A stretch of 64,000 nucleotides of DNA from Paenarthrobacter sp. DKR-5. Its GTDB lineage: Bacteria > Actinomycetota > Actinomycetes > Actinomycetales > Micrococcaceae. Where the stretch lies: contig NZ_JAHBOI010000006.1 in assembly GCF_018531425.1 (NCBI RefSeq), positions 85,911 to 149,910 of the forward strand, written 5' to 3'. Positions 22,100-32,190 of the stretch are shown here, piece by piece. The notes below the pieces were generated by a model. It saw nothing but the letters and a program-made list of their open reading frames with translations. It made no database searches and was not told the origin of the DNA. The position numbers were made by a program, and so were the translations under genes. Within the stretch, counting starts at the first letter, position 1. Each line of letters begins with the position of its first letter.

Positions 22100-23331
22100 C
22101 TGTGACAGACGAAACCAACCCCTCGACGTCGGCTGCCGTGCTGATCCTTGAGGACGGCCGCACCTTCCGCGGCCGCAGCTACGGGGCCACCGGAACTGCT
22201 CTGGGCGAGGCCGTGTTCGCCACCGGGATGACCGGCTACCAGGAGACGATCACCGACCCGTCCTACGACCGGCAGCTGGTGGTTCAGACGGCGCCGCACA
22301 TCGGCAACACCGGCGTTAACGACGAGGACGCCGAGTCCCGCAGGATCTGGGTGGCAGGTTACATCGTCCGCGACGCGGCCCGCCGGCCATCCAACTGGCG
22401 CTCGCAGCGCAGCCTCGACGAGGAACTGGTGGCCCAGGGTGTTGTCGGCATCCAGGGCGTGGACACCCGGGCGATCACGCGGCACCTGCGCGAGCACAAG
22501 ACCATGAAGGCCGGCATCTTCTCCGGCGGCGCCGCCGCCCGGCCCGAGCAGGAGCTGCTCGCCGAGGTGCGGGCTGCGGCACCGATGGAGGGCGCGCGCC
22601 TGGCCGAGGAGGTCAGCGTGGACAAGGCCTATGTCGTTGAGCCGAACGACCATGGCTGGGAGGGTGAGCCGAAGTTCACCATCGCGGCGCTGGACCTGGG
22701 CATCAAGGCCATGACGCCGCACCGCTTCGCCGAACGCGGCGTCCGGGTGCACGTCCTGCCGGCCACCGCCACCCTGGAGGATGTGCTCGCCGTCAAGCCC
22801 GACGGCGTCTTCATGTCCAACGGCCCCGGCGACCCGGCCACCGCTGACGCCCAGGTAGGGCTGCTGCGCGAGGTGCTCGACGCGAGGCTGCCGTTCTTCG
22901 GCATCTGCTTCGGCAACCAGATCCTCGGCCGCGCCCTGGGCTTCGGCACGTATAAGCTGCGCTACGGCCACCGCGGCATCAACCAGCCGGTGATGGACCG
23001 CCGCACCGGCAAAGTGGAGATCACCAGCCAGAACCACGGTTTCGCCGTAGACGCCCCCAAGGACGGCGCCGTCCAGGCACCCGAGGCCCGCTTCGGACGG
23101 GTTGAGGTCAGCCACACCAGCCTCAACGACGACGTCGTCGAGGGCCTGGCCTGCCTCGACATCCCCGCGTTCTCCGTCCAGTACCACCCCGAAGCCGCCG
23201 CCGGCCCGCACGACTCGGCCTACCTCTTCGACCGGTTCATCGACCTGATGGCCGCGACGAAGGAACGACCGGGCAGCACCGACGCCGCCGATGTCTCCAA
23301 AGCCACGATCGACGCCAAGGAAGAAAACTAA
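22096..23331 (+). CDS. carA: Carbamoyl phosphate synthase small subunit
   Basis: 411 residues, ATG 22096. It supplies ammonia from glutamine to CarB. The N-terminal CPSase domain starts [16 protein letters not shown] and contains [13 protein letters not shown]; the class I amidotransferase domain has nucleophile Cys in [12 protein letters not shown] and the His-Glu pair in [13 protein letters not shown]. The last 30 residues are polar. The stop shares one base with the carB ATG. Confidence 0.97.
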   Translation: MTVTDETNPSTSAAVLILEDGRTFRGRSYGATGTALGEAVFATGMTGYQETITDPSYDRQLVVQTAPHIGNTGVNDEDAESRRIWVAGYIVRDAARRPSNWRSQRSLDEELVAQGVVGIQGVDTRAITRHLREHKTMKAGIFSGGAAARPEQELLAEVRAAAPMEGARLAEEVSVDKAYVVEPNDHGWEGEPKFTIAALDLGIKAMTPHRFAERGVRVHVLPATATLEDVLAVKPDGVFMSNGPGDPATADAQVGLLREVLDARLPFFGICFGNQILGRALGFGTYKLRYGHRGINQPVMDRRTGKVEITSQNHGFAVDAPKDGAVQAPEARFGRVEVSHTSLNDDVVEGLACLDIPAFSVQYHPEAAAGPHDSAYLFDRFIDLMAATKERPGSTDAADVSKATIDAKEEN

Positions 23332-26300
23332 TGCCCAAGAGAGAAGACCTTAAGAGCGTCCTCGTTATCGGCTCCGGCCCGATCGTCATCGGCCAAGCCG
23401 CGGAATTCGACTATTCCGGCACCCAGGCGCTTCGCGTGCTCAAGGAGGAGGGCCTGCGCGTCATCCTCGTCAACTCGAACCCGGCCACGATCATGACCGA
23501 CCCCGAGTTTGCCGACGCCACCTACGTCGAGCCGATCACCCCCGAGGTGGTCGAGAAGATCATCGCCAAGGAGCGCCCCGACGCGGTCCTGCCCACCCTG
23601 GGCGGCCAGACGGCGCTGAACACCGCCATCGCGCTGGACAAGAATGGCGTGCTGGAGAAGTACAACGTCGAACTGATCGGCGCGAACATTGACGCCATCG
23701 AACTCGGCGAGAACCGCGAGAAGTTCAAGGGCGTCGTCGAGCGCTGCGGTGCCGAATCGGCCCGCTCCATCATCGTGCACTCCCTGGACGAGGCCTTCAG
23801 CGCCGCTGGCGAACTGGGCTACCCGCTGGTCGTGCGGCCTTCCTTCACCATGGGCGGGCTGGGGTCCGGACTGGCCTACAACGAGGAGGACCTGCGCCGC
23901 ATCGCCGGCGCCGGCATCCAGTACAGCCCCACCAGCGAGGTCCTGCTCGAGGAGTCCATCCTCGGGTGGAAGGAATACGAGCTGGAAATGATGCGCGACA
24001 AGAACGATAACGTCGTGGTTGTCTGCTCCATCGAGAACTTCGACCCGGTCGGCGTGCACACCGGTGACTCGATCACGGTGGCCCCGGCGCTGACGCTGAC
24101 CGACCGCGAATTCCAGAAGCTGCGCGACGTCGCCATCGCCGTGATCCGCGAAGTCGGAGTCGACACCGGCGGCTGCAACATCCAGTTCGCCGTCGAGCCC
24201 TCCACCGGCCGCGTCGTCGTCATCGAGATGAACCCGCGCGTGTCCCGCTCCTCGGCCCTGGCCTCGAAGGCGACCGGGTTCGCGATCGCCAAGATCGCCA
24301 CGAAGCTCTCGCTCGGCTACACGCTGGACGAGATCCCGAACGACATCACCCAGCAGACCCCGGCATCCTTCGAGCCGACGCTGGACTACGTCGTGGTGAA
24401 GGTGCCGCGGTTCGCGTTCGAGAAGTTCCCGGCCGCGGACCCGACGCTGACCACCACCATGAAGTCCGTGGGCGAAGCAATGGCCATGGGCCGGAACTTC
24501 ACCGAGGCGCTGCAGAAGGCACTGCGTTCCCTGGAACAGAAGGGCGCCCAGCTGGACTTCAGCCCGGTGCCGGAGTGGGAGGTCGCAGACCTGGTCGAGG
24601 CGGCGAAGCGGCCCACGACCGAACGCCTGAGCCAGGTGCAGCGGGCGCTGCTCGGCGGAGCCTCCGTCGAGGACCTGCACGCGGCCACCGGCATCGACCC
24701 GTGGTTCCTGGACCAGCTGCAGCTGCTCAACGAGATCGCCGGGGAGATCCGGTCGGCCTCGGCGCTGACCCAGGACATGCTCCGCACCGCGAAGCGGCAC
24801 GGCTTCTCCGACGAGCAGATCGGCGCCCTCACGCACAACCCGGAGGCCGTGGTACGCGGTGTCCGGCAGGCGCTGGGCATCCGGCCGGTGTACAAGACAG
24901 TGGACACCTGCGCCGCCGAATTCGCCGCCTACACGCCCTACCACTACTCCTCCTACGACGAGGAGGACGAGGTCGGCCTGCACGCCAAGCCGTCCGTGAT
25001 CATCCTCGGCTCCGGCCCGAACCGGATCGGCCAGGGCATCGAATTCGACTACTCCTGCGTGCATGCCTCGATGGCCCTGCGCAAGGCCGGCTACGAGACC
25101 GTAATGGTCAACTGCAACCCGGAAACCGTCTCGACCGACTACGACATCTCCACCCGGCTCTACTTCGAACCGCTGACCCTCGAGGACGTGCTCGAGGTCA
25201 TCGGGGCCGAGGAGCGAACCGGCGGCGTGATGGGCGTCTTCGTCCAGCTCGGCGGCCAGACCCCGCTGAAGCTGGCCCAGCAGCTGGCCGACGCCGGGGT
25301 GCCGATCCTGGGCACCTCGCCGGAGGCCATCGACCTGGCCGAGCACCGCGGCATGTTCAGCCGCGTGCTCGACGCCGCAGGGCTGGTGGCGCCGAAGAAC
25401 GGCACCGCAGTGTCCTTCGAGGACGCCAAGACCATTGCCGACGAGATCGGGTACCCGGTGCTGGTGCGCCCGTCCTACGTGCTCGGCGGCCGCGGCATGG
25501 AGATCGTCTACGACGAGGCCAACCTCGCCCGCTACATCGCCAACGCCACGGAGATCACGCCGGAACACCCGGTGCTGATCGACAGGTTCCTCGAGGACGC
25601 CATCGAGATCGACGTCGACGCGCTCTATGACGGCAAGGATATGTACCTGGGCGGGATCATGGAGCACATCGAGGAAGCCGGTGTGCACTCCGGGGACTCC
25701 GCCTGCGTGCTGCCGCCGATCACGCTGGGCGCCAATGTCATCGACCGGGTGCGCAAGGCCACCCTGGCCATCGCCGAAGGCGTGGGCGTGCGCGGGCTGA
25801 TAAACATCCAGTTCGCCCTGGCCTCAGACGTGCTGTACGTGCTCGAGGCCAACCCGCGCGCCTCCCGGACGGTCCCGTTCGTCTCGAAGGCCACCGGCGT
25901 GCAGATGGCCAAGGCGGCCGCACTGATCGGCACCGGCGTGACCATCCACCAGCTGCGCAGCGCCTACAAGATGCTCCCGGAAACGGGTGACGGCTCGACG
26001 CTGCCGCTGGACGCGCCGGTAGCGGTGAAGGAAGCGGTGCTGCCGTTCAGCAGGTTCCGCACCCCGGAGGGCACCGTCGTCGATTCGCTGCTCGGCCCGG
26101 AAATGCGCTCCACCGGCGAGGTCATGGGGATCGACAGGTTCTTCGACACGGCCTTCGCCAAGAGCCAGGCGGCAGCGAACAACGCACTGCCGACCTCCGG
26201 CAAGGTGTTCGTCTCGGTGGCCAACCGCGACAAGCGGTCGGTCATCATGGCAGTCAAGCGCCTCGCGGACCTCGGCTTCGACCTGCTCTCCACGGGCGGC

Positions 26301-26630
26301 ACCGCCGACATGCTGCGCCGCAACGGTATCCAGGCAACGACGGTCCGTAAGGTCGGGGAGGGCACCAGCGCCGAGGGCGAGGGCACGATCACGGACCTGA
26401 TCGTGGCCGGCGAAGTGGACATGGTCTTCAATACCCCCTCCGGCGGCGAGGCCCGCGGGGACGGGTACGAAATCCGCGCGGCGGCGACCTCCATCGGCAT
26501 CCCGTGCATCACGACCGTGGCCGAGTTCAACGCTGCGGTGCAGGCAATCGAGGCGATGCGCTCCTACGAGTGGAGCGTGACGAGCCTGCAGGAACACGCC
26601 GCCGGGCTGAAGGCCTCCGCCGGTGCGTGA
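23331..26630 (+). CDS. carB: Carbamoyl phosphate synthase large subunit
   Basis: 1099 residues from ATG 23331 (TAATG overlap with carA). Two homologous ATP-grasp halves, [20 protein letters not shown] and its second copy [20 protein letters not shown], make carboxyphosphate and then carbamoyl phosphate for both arginine and pyrimidines. The C-terminal MGS-like allosteric domain (from about 955, [20 protein letters not shown]) binds UMP in enteric enzymes. Full length. Confidence 0.98.
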   Translation: MPKREDLKSVLVIGSGPIVIGQAAEFDYSGTQALRVLKEEGLRVILVNSNPATIMTDPEFADATYVEPITPEVVEKIIAKERPDAVLPTLGGQTALNTAIALDKNGVLEKYNVELIGANIDAIELGENREKFKGVVERCGAESARSIIVHSLDEAFSAAGELGYPLVVRPSFTMGGLGSGLAYNEEDLRRIAGAGIQYSPTSEVLLEESILGWKEYELEMMRDKNDNVVVVCSIENFDPVGVHTGDSITVAPALTLTDREFQKLRDVAIAVIREVGVDTGGCNIQFAVEPSTGRVVVIEMNPRVSRSSALASKATGFAIAKIATKLSLGYTLDEIPNDITQQTPASFEPTLDYVVVKVPRFAFEKFPAADPTLTTTMKSVGEAMAMGRNFTEALQKALRSLEQKGAQLDFSPVPEWEVADLVEAAKRPTTERLSQVQRALLGGASVEDLHAATGIDPWFLDQLQLLNEIAGEIRSASALTQDMLRTAKRHGFSDEQIGALTHNPEAVVRGVRQALGIRPVYKTVDTCAAEFAAYTPYHYSSYDEEDEVGLHAKPSVIILGSGPNRIGQGIEFDYSCVHASMALRKAGYETVMVNCNPETVSTDYDISTRLYFEPLTLEDVLEVIGAEERTGGVMGVFVQLGGQTPLKLAQQLADAGVPILGTSPEAIDLAEHRGMFSRVLDAAGLVAPKNGTAVSFEDAKTIADEIGYPVLVRPSYVLGGRGMEIVYDEANLARYIANATEITPEHPVLIDRFLEDAIEIDVDALYDGKDMYLGGIMEHIEEAGVHSGDSACVLPPITLGANVIDRVRKATLAIAEGVGVRGLINIQFALASDVLYVLEANPRASRTVPFVSKATGVQMAKAAALIGTGVTIHQLRSAYKMLPETGDGSTLPLDAPVAVKEAVLPFSRFRTPEGTVVDSLLGPEMRSTGEVMGIDRFFDTAFAKSQAAANNALPTSGKVFVSVANRDKRSVIMAVKRLADLGFDLLSTGGTADMLRRNGIQATTVRKVGEGTSAEGEGTITDLIVAGEVDMVFNTPSGGEARGDGYEIRAAATSIGIPCITTVAEFNAAVQAIEAMRSYEWSVTSLQEHAAGLKASAGA

Positions 26631-27600
26631 GGACGGCGGGGAGGGCAGGTTCCTGCCCATGGATGCCCGCCGAACCCGGGAACTTGCCCTCCCCGCCGAC
26701 CCGGGCCGAACCCGGGAACCTGCCCTCCCCGCCGACCCGGGCCGAACCCGGGAACCTGCCCTCCCCGCCGACCGGGCGGCGTTCGGTGCCCGGCTCGAGG
26801 CGGCGATGCTCGCGCGGGGTCCGCTCTGCGTGGGGATCGACCCGCACCCCGGGCTGCTCGCGCAGTGGGGGCTCAATGACGGCGTCGACGGACTGGAGCG
26901 GTTCTCGCTCGCCGTCGTCGACGCCGTGGCGGACCTGGCCGCGGCACTCAAGCCGCAGGTCGCGCTGTACGAGCGGCACGGCTCGGCCGGGATGGCGGTG
27001 CTGGAAAAGACGCTCGCCGCGGCTGCGGCAGTGGGGGTGCTGACCATCGCGGACGCCAAACGCGGGGACATCGGTTCCACGATGGCCGCCTACGCGGACG
27101 CGTGGCTGCGGGACGGTTCGGCCCTGGCCGCCGATGCGGTGACCCTGAGCCCCTACCTGGGCTTCGAGTCGCTGCGGCCGGCACTGGACCTGGCGGCTGA
27201 AGCTGGCAGGGGAGTGTTCGTGCTGGCCCTGACCTCCAACCCGGAGGGCGCCTCGGTGCAGCACGTGGGCGGCGACGAGTCCGTGGCACGGCGGATCACC
27301 GAGGCGGCCGAGTCGGAAAACCGGCGCTACGGGACCGGTCTCGGCTCAGTCGGGCTGGTGGTCGGCGCGACCGTCGGCTCCGCGGTCCGGGACCTCGGGC
27401 TGGACCTGGCGGCGATGGGCGGCCCCGTGCTCGCCCCCGGGCTCGGCGCCCAGGGAGCGACGGCGGCGGACCTGAAAACAACGTTCGGGGACGCCTACCC
27501 GCAGGTGCTCGGCACCTCAAGCCGGGACATCCTCGCCGCGGGCCCGTCACGGGAGGGCCTGCGCGGCGCCGCCCGCCGGACGCTCGACGCGCTGAGCTGA
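26623..27600 (+). CDS. pyrF: Orotidine-5'-phosphate decarboxylase
   Basis: 325 residues from GTG 26623, which overlaps carB by eight bases; ATG 26659 (313 residues) is an equally possible start, and no other in-frame start precedes the conserved domain. It decarboxylates OMP to UMP, the last de novo step. The long actinobacterial type: [18 protein letters not shown], the catalytic [19 protein letters not shown] and [16 protein letters not shown]. The first 50 residues are not part of the fold and hold a repeated [16 protein letters not shown] unit encoded by the 36-bp repeats. Confidence 0.93.
   Translation: MREDGGEGRFLPMDARRTRELALPADPGRTREPALPADPGRTREPALPADRAAFGARLEAAMLARGPLCVGIDPHPGLLAQWGLNDGVDGLERFSLAVVDAVADLAAALKPQVALYERHGSAGMAVLEKTLAAAAAVGVLTIADAKRGDIGSTMAAYADAWLRDGSALAADAVTLSPYLGFESLRPALDLAAEAGRGVFVLALTSNPEGASVQHVGGDESVARRITEAAESENRRYGTGLGSVGLVVGATVGSAVRDLGLDLAAMGGPVLAPGLGAQGATAADLKTTFGDAYPQVLGTSSRDILAAGPSREGLRGAARRTLDALS
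26634..26776. repeat. 36-bp tandem repeats plus an inverted copy at the carB-pyrF junction
   Basis: Three direct copies (26670-26705, 26706-26741, 26742-26776; the last is one base short) follow a 20-nt inverted copy at 26634-26653 that is an exact reverse complement of the matching part of copies 2 and 3. The period is a multiple of three, so the copies are read as 12-residue repeats in the PyrF frame. The inverted copy can pair with any of the three to form 18-20-bp hairpins around the pyrF start. Confidence 0.85.
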
Positions 27601-27614
27601 GCGGGTGTACTGAG

Positions 27615-28319
27615 TTGCGCCAGCCCCTCTCCGCCGCGGCATACCTGGCATCCCTCGCCGGAAGCATCGCCCTGCTGCGGGATGCGGCCGGAAGAGCCGA
27701 CGCCTTGGGCAACCCGGTGCCGGCGTGCCCGGGCTGGAACCTCGGCGCGCTGCTGGGCCACGTCGGGTCGATTGAGCGCTGGGTGGCCGGTGTGCTGGCG
27801 TCCGGCGCGCCGGCCCCCGAGCCCGAGCCACCGGCCGGAGCGGAGGCGGCCTGGTTCCTGGACGGCACCGATGTCTTCCTGGCCGCGATGGCCGACGTCG
27901 ACCCGAACCGGGAATGCTGGAACTTCGGTCCGCGACCGCGGACTGCGGGGTTCTGGCTCCGCCGCCAGGCCCACGAGCACCTCATCCACGCGTGGGACGC
28001 CGCCGCGGCGGCCGGCGAGGAAGCGCCACCGGTTTCCCAGGACCTCGCCCTGGACGGCACGGACGAAGTCCTCACCATGTTCCTTCCCCGGCAGCTGCGG
28101 CTCGGCCAGCTGCAGCCGGTGGCCGCGGCAGTGCGGTTCGAAACCCCGGGCGGAGACGCCTGGACCGTGGGCGAGGGCCCTGTTCGCGCCGTCGTTTCCG
28201 CTCCGGCGCCGGAGCTTTACTTGGGCCTTTGGCACCGGAGCGACCTTGCCTCAAAGGGCCGTATCGAGGGGAACCAGGCGGCCGCGGCCGCGCTCCTGCG
28301 GGCGCCCGTCGTCCCCTGA
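27615..28319 (+). CDS. Maleylpyruvate isomerase-type DinB protein (mycothiol-dependent family)
   Basis: 234 residues; TTG 27615 is the only start that gives a whole domain, 14 bases after pyrF. The N-terminal DinB-like four-helix domain has the family signature VPACPGWNLGALLGHVGSIERW and metal-binding RRQAHEHLIHAWDAAAAAG; a small alpha/beta C-terminal domain follows. These proteins, widespread in actinobacteria, are named for mycothiol-dependent maleylpyruvate isomerase, but most have unknown substrates. No aromatic catabolism genes are nearby, so the exact reaction is open. Confidence 0.82.
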   Translation: MRQPLSAAAYLASLAGSIALLRDAAGRADALGNPVPACPGWNLGALLGHVGSIERWVAGVLASGAPAPEPEPPAGAEAAWFLDGTDVFLAAMADVDPNRECWNFGPRPRTAGFWLRRQAHEHLIHAWDAAAAAGEEAPPVSQDLALDGTDEVLTMFLPRQLRLGQLQPVAAAVRFETPGGDAWTVGEGPVRAVVSAPAPELYLGLWHRSDLASKGRIEGNQAAAAALLRAPVVP

Positions 28320-28349
28320 ACCGGCGCAGCGCACCGAGGCCCAAGCGGA

Positions 28350-28379
28350 TTGATTTTGGCTGGCGATAGCGGATAGGTT
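28350..28379 (+). promoter_or_regulatory. Promoter of mihF
   Basis: TTGATT (28350-28355) and TAGGTT (28374-28379) with an 18-bp spacer form a good sigma-70-type promoter. It predicts a leader of about 50 nt before mihF. Confidence 0.65.
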
Positions 28380-28437
28380 CATCAAGAGTCCAAACCCCCG
28401 AGCGCATCCACGCGCCACAACTGCACGGGAGAACCAC

Positions 28438-28755
28438 GTGAGCCTGCGACCGTTGAGCGCCGATGAACGTTCCGCCGCTCTGGAGAAAGCCGCCGCGGCC
28501 CGCACCGCCAGGGCGCAAGTGAAGAACAAGCTCAAGGACGGCAGCGTCACCGTGGCCGAAGTGCTCGAGGCGGGCAAGGACGAGGAAGCGATTGGACGCC
28601 TGAAGGTCAGCGAACTGCTTGAGGCCCTGCCCGGCGTCGGCAAGGTGCGGGCGACGGCAATCATGAGCGAAGTGGGCATCGCCCCCACCCGCCGCGTCCG
28701 CGGGCTCGGAGTGCACCAGCGCAAGGCCCTCGTCGACCACCTGGGCGTGCGCTGA
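28438..28755 (+). CDS. mihF: Integration host factor, actinobacterial type (mIHF)
   Basis: 105 residues from GTG 28438. mIHF is the essential actinobacterial nucleoid protein, unrelated to the enteric IHF fold. The conserved helix-two-turn-helix region [22 protein letters not shown] and the end [18 protein letters not shown] are intact. It sits next to gmk as in Mycobacterium, and its stop shares a base with the gmk start. Confidence 0.95.
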   Translation: MSLRPLSADERSAALEKAAAARTARAQVKNKLKDGSVTVAEVLEAGKDEEAIGRLKVSELLEALPGVGKVRATAIMSEVGIAPTRRVRGLGVHQRKALVDHLGVR

Positions 28756-29348
28756 TGGCCGGCGGACCGGATGCCCGCAGCCTCGAAGGCGGCCTGACAG
28801 TCCTGGCCGGGCCCACCGCCGTCGGCAAAGGAACGGTGTCCACCTACATCCGGGACAACTACCCGGAGGTCTGGCTCTCGGTTTCCGCCACCACCCGGCC
28901 ACCGCGGCCGGGGGAGCAGGACGGCGTGCACTACTTCTTCAAGAGCTCCGACGAGTTCGACCAGCTCATTGCGGAGGGCGAGTTCCTCGAATGGGCGGTC
29001 GTCCACGGGCACAACCGGTACGGCACGCTGCGCAGCACCGTGGCGAAAGCCGTCGCCGAGGGAAAGTCCGTGCTGCTGGAGATCGACCTGCAGGGAGCGC
29101 GGCAGGTCAAGGCGGCAGTTCCGGGGGCACGCTTCGTGTTCCTGGCACCTCCGACGTGGGACGAGCTGGTGCGCCGGCTGGTAGGCCGGGGGACCGAAAC
29201 TGTGGAAGAACAGCAGCGGCGGCTGGAAACCGCTAAACTGGAACTTGCTGCCGAACCGGAGTTCGATCACACCATCATCAACGATGACGTGCGCCGGGCG
29301 GCTGACGAGCTAGTTTCGCTGATGGGTCTGACCCCGCACCCGCGCTGA
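28755..29348 (+). CDS. gmk: Guanylate kinase
   Basis: 197 residues from ATG 28755. It phosphorylates GMP to GDP. The P-loop is [19 protein letters not shown] (about residues 17-35), and the GMP-binding segment [21 protein letters not shown] with [16 protein letters not shown] follows. Length is normal. Confidence 0.96.
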   Translation: MAGGPDARSLEGGLTVLAGPTAVGKGTVSTYIRDNYPEVWLSVSATTRPPRPGEQDGVHYFFKSSDEFDQLIAEGEFLEWAVVHGHNRYGTLRSTVAKAVAEGKSVLLEIDLQGARQVKAAVPGARFVFLAPPTWDELVRRLVGRGTETVEEQQRRLETAKLELAAEPEFDHTIINDDVRRAADELVSLMGLTPHPR

Positions 29349-29386
29349 CCGCGCCGCGTGCAGCCCACTGATTTTTGGAGAATTTC

Positions 29387-29647
29387 GTGTCTACACCTCT
29401 CGAAGGCATCATCAACCCGCCGATCGACGACCTGCTCAAGGCCGCCGGTTCCAAGTACTCCTTGGTGATCTTCGGGGCGAAGCGCGCCCGCCAGATCAAC
29501 GCCTACTACTCGCAGCTGCACGAGGGCCTGTTCGAGTACGTCGGTCCGCTCGTGGACACCAAGCTGAACGAGAAGCCGCTCTCCATCGCCTTCCGCGAGA
29601 TCAACGAGGGCATGCTGGTTTCCACGCCGGTCGAAGCCGCCGAGTAA
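29387..29647 (+). CDS. rpoZ: RNA polymerase omega subunit
   Basis: 86 residues. GTG 29387 is chosen because TTGGAG (29375-29380) lies at the right distance; it would itself be a TTG start if read as such. Omega helps assemble beta-prime. The core [28 protein letters not shown] has the helix with the invariant K-R-A-R-Q-I-N, and [17 protein letters not shown] completes it. Confidence 0.95.
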   Translation: MSTPLEGIINPPIDDLLKAAGSKYSLVIFGAKRARQINAYYSQLHEGLFEYVGPLVDTKLNEKPLSIAFREINEGMLVSTPVEAAE

Positions 29648-29677
29648 CCCGGCCGCGGCAGGGGCACCGGACGAGTC

Positions 29678-30892
29678 GTGCGCATCATTCTGGGGGTAGG
29701 CGGCGGGATCGCTGCCTACAAGGCGGCGCTGCTGCTGCGTCTGTTCACCGAAGCGGGCCATGACGTCACGGTGGTCCCCACCGAGGCCGCGCTCCGGTTC
29801 GTCGGCGCCGCAACCTGGGAGGCGCTGTCCGGCCACTCCGTCAGCGCCACGGTGTTCGACGACCTCGACAAGGTCAACCACGTCCGGCTCGGACACGAGG
29901 CGGACCTGATCGTCGTTGCCCCCGCAACCGCCGACCTGCTGGCCCGCGCGGCCACCGGCCAAGCCGGGGACCTGCTGACGAACACGCTGCTGATGGCTCG
30001 AGGGCCGGTGCTGTTCGCCCCCGCCATGCACACCGAAATGTGGCAGCACCCGGCCACGGCCGCCAATGTCGCCCTCCTGCGCTCCCGCGGCGTCACCGTC
30101 CTGGAGCCCGCCAGCGGCCGCCTCACCGGCCCTGACTCCGGCCCCGGCCGGCTGCCCGAACCGGAGGACATCTTCGCGGCCGCCCAGGCGCTGACGGCCG
30201 CGGCGGAACCGGCGAAGCTGGCCTGGCGGACAGTGACAGTGACCGCGGGAGGAACCCGCGAACCGATCGACCCGGTCCGCTTCCTGGGCAACCGATCCTC
30301 CGGCAAGCAGGGCGTGGCGCTGGCGCGGGCGGCCCTCGATGCCGGCGCGCGCGTGCGGCTGGTCGCCGCGCACATGGACGTCCCCGCTCCGGCCGGCGTC
30401 GAACTCATCAGCGTCGGAACGGCACTGGAACTGCGTGAGGCGACGCTTGCTGCAGCCCGTGATTCCGACGCCGTCATCATGGCCGCCGCGGTCGCGGACT
30501 TCCGCCCCGCTGAACTTTCGGCCACGAAAATCAAGAAGCGCGACGACGCGGCGGACCCTGTCATCACCCTGGCCCGCAATCCGGACATCCTGCAGGAGCT
30601 CGTCGCAGCACGGAACGCGGAAGGCCGCCGGCAGGGAATCGTCGGCTTCGCAGCCGAAACGGGGGACGAGCGCGGCGACGTGCTCAGCTACGCCCGCGGC
30701 AAGCTTGAACGCAAGGGCTGTGACCTGCTGGTGGTCAACGAGGTCGGCCACGACAAGGGCTTTGGCACGGACCTGAACGACGTACTCATCCTTTCGCGCA
30801 GCGGCGACGAACCACAGGCGGTCCACGGCAGCAAGGCCGAGGTGGCGGCCGCCGTCGTCGCCCGTCTCGCCCGCGAGCTGGACGCCCTGTAG
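29678..30892 (+). CDS. coaBC: Bifunctional phosphopantothenoylcysteine decarboxylase / ligase
   Basis: 404 residues from GTG 29678. It couples cysteine to phosphopantothenate (CTP) and decarboxylates the product for coenzyme A. The N-terminal flavoprotein CoaC half has GVGGGIAAYKAALLLR, the catalytic-His region VNHVRLGHEADLIVVAPATA and PAMHTEMWQHP; the C-terminal CoaB half starts VTVTAGGTREPIDPVRFLGN with SSGKQGVALA. PAMHTEMW, with His for the usual Asn, is what I expect for actinobacteria. Confidence 0.96.
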   Translation: MRIILGVGGGIAAYKAALLLRLFTEAGHDVTVVPTEAALRFVGAATWEALSGHSVSATVFDDLDKVNHVRLGHEADLIVVAPATADLLARAATGQAGDLLTNTLLMARGPVLFAPAMHTEMWQHPATAANVALLRSRGVTVLEPASGRLTGPDSGPGRLPEPEDIFAAAQALTAAAEPAKLAWRTVTVTAGGTREPIDPVRFLGNRSSGKQGVALARAALDAGARVRLVAAHMDVPAPAGVELISVGTALELREATLAAARDSDAVIMAAAVADFRPAELSATKIKKRDDAADPVITLARNPDILQELVAARNAEGRRQGIVGFAAETGDERGDVLSYARGKLERKGCDLLVVNEVGHDKGFGTDLNDVLILSRSGDEPQAVHGSKAEVAAAVVARLARELDAL

Positions 30893-30953
30893 CCGGTCCG
30901 GACCTGCCCGTAGCACGGGGTCATGAGCGCATCAGGGCCCGCCCCGAAACAAG

Positions 30954-30959
30954 TAGAGT
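30954..30959 (+). promoter_or_regulatory. -10 element for leaderless metK
   Basis: TAGAGT is followed by exactly six bases and then the metK GTG at 30966, so transcription should begin at or next to the start codon. No Shine-Dalgarno is present. Confidence 0.6.
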
Positions 30960-30965
30960 GGATGA

Positions 30966-32186
30966 GTGACGACACCAATGCACAGCACGGACCCCAAGGC
31001 ACTGCGCCTGTTCACCTCCGAGTCGGTGACCGAAGGCCACCCGGACAAGATCTGCGACCAGATCAGCGACGCAATCCTTGACGGGCTGCTCGCCCAGGAC
31101 CCGGAATCCCGCGTAGCTGTCGAAACCCTCGCCACCACGGGCCTGGTCCACGTGGCCGGCGAGGTGACCACCGACGCCTACGTGGAGATCCCGCAGATCG
31201 TCCGCGACACCATCCTGAACATTGGCTATGACTCGTCCGCCAACGGTTTCGACGGCGCGCGGTGCGGCGTATCGGTCTCGATCGGACAGCAGTCGGCGGA
31301 GATCGCCGACGGCGTATTCCATTCCCTCGAGGTCCGGCAGGGCATCCAGAAGGACGACTACGACCTGCAGGGTGCCGGCGACCAGGGCATCATGTTCGGC
31401 TACGCGAGCGACGAAACCGCCGTCTACATGCCGACCCCGATCTGGCTCGCCCACCGCCTCTCCGAAAAGCTGACCGAGGTGCGCAAGGACGGCTCGCTGG
31501 CCTACCTGCGCCCGGACGGGAAAACGCAGGTCACCGTCGGCTACGAGGGGGACCGGCCGGTGTCCGTGGACACGGTCGTGATTTCCAGCCAGCACGAGCA
31601 GTCCGTGGAACTGGAGCAGCTTCGCCAGGACCTGGTCACGTACGTGGTGAACCCGGTGCTGGCCCAGTCCGACCTGGACATCTCCACCACCAAGCACATC
31701 CTCAACCCCGGCGGTGCCTTCATCATCGGGGGACCGGTCGGCGACGCGGGCCTGACCGGGCGCAAGATCATCGTCGACACCTACGGGGGCATGGCCCGGC
31801 ACGGCGGAGGCGCCTTCAGCGGCAAGGACCCGTCGAAGGTTGACCGTTCGGCGGCCTACGCGATGCGCTGGGTTGCCAAGAACGTGGTCGCCGCCGGCTT
31901 GGCGCGGCGCGCGGAGATCCAGGTCGCCTATGCCATCGGGCAGGCCCACCCGGTCGGCACGTACGTGGAGACCTTCGGCACCGAGACGGTGGACCCGGAG
32001 CGGATCAGCGCGGCGATCGGCGAGATCTTCGACCTGCGGCCCCTGGGCATCATCAATGCCCTGGACCTGAAGCGGCCGATCTACACCAAGACCGCGGCGC
32101 ATGGGCATTTCGGACGCGAGGACGCCGACTTCACCTGGGAGCGCCTGGACCGGGTCGACGCGCTGAAGTCCTACTTCAACGCCTAG
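30966..32186 (+). CDS. metK: S-adenosylmethionine synthase
   Basis: 406 residues from GTG 30966; ATG 30978 is an alternative four codons in. It makes AdoMet from ATP and methionine. Signatures: [30 protein letters not shown] and the catalytic glycine loop [19 protein letters not shown]. The promoter arrangement implies a leaderless mRNA, and there is no room for a SAM riboswitch. priA follows after four bases. Confidence 0.97.
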   Translation: MTTPMHSTDPKALRLFTSESVTEGHPDKICDQISDAILDGLLAQDPESRVAVETLATTGLVHVAGEVTTDAYVEIPQIVRDTILNIGYDSSANGFDGARCGVSVSIGQQSAEIADGVFHSLEVRQGIQKDDYDLQGAGDQGIMFGYASDETAVYMPTPIWLAHRLSEKLTEVRKDGSLAYLRPDGKTQVTVGYEGDRPVSVDTVVISSQHEQSVELEQLRQDLVTYVVNPVLAQSDLDISTTKHILNPGGAFIIGGPVGDAGLTGRKIIVDTYGGMARHGGGAFSGKDPSKVDRSAAYAMRWVAKNVVAAGLARRAEIQVAYAIGQAHPVGTYVETFGTETVDPERISAAIGEIFDLRPLGIINALDLKRPIYTKTAAHGHFGREDADFTWERLDRVDALKSYFNA

Positions 32187-32190
32187 AGCG

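Noticed and set aside
30893..30965. SAM riboswitch upstream of metK
   Set aside because: Only 73 bp separate coaBC and metK and the -10 lies six bases from the start codon, so there is no transcribed leader.
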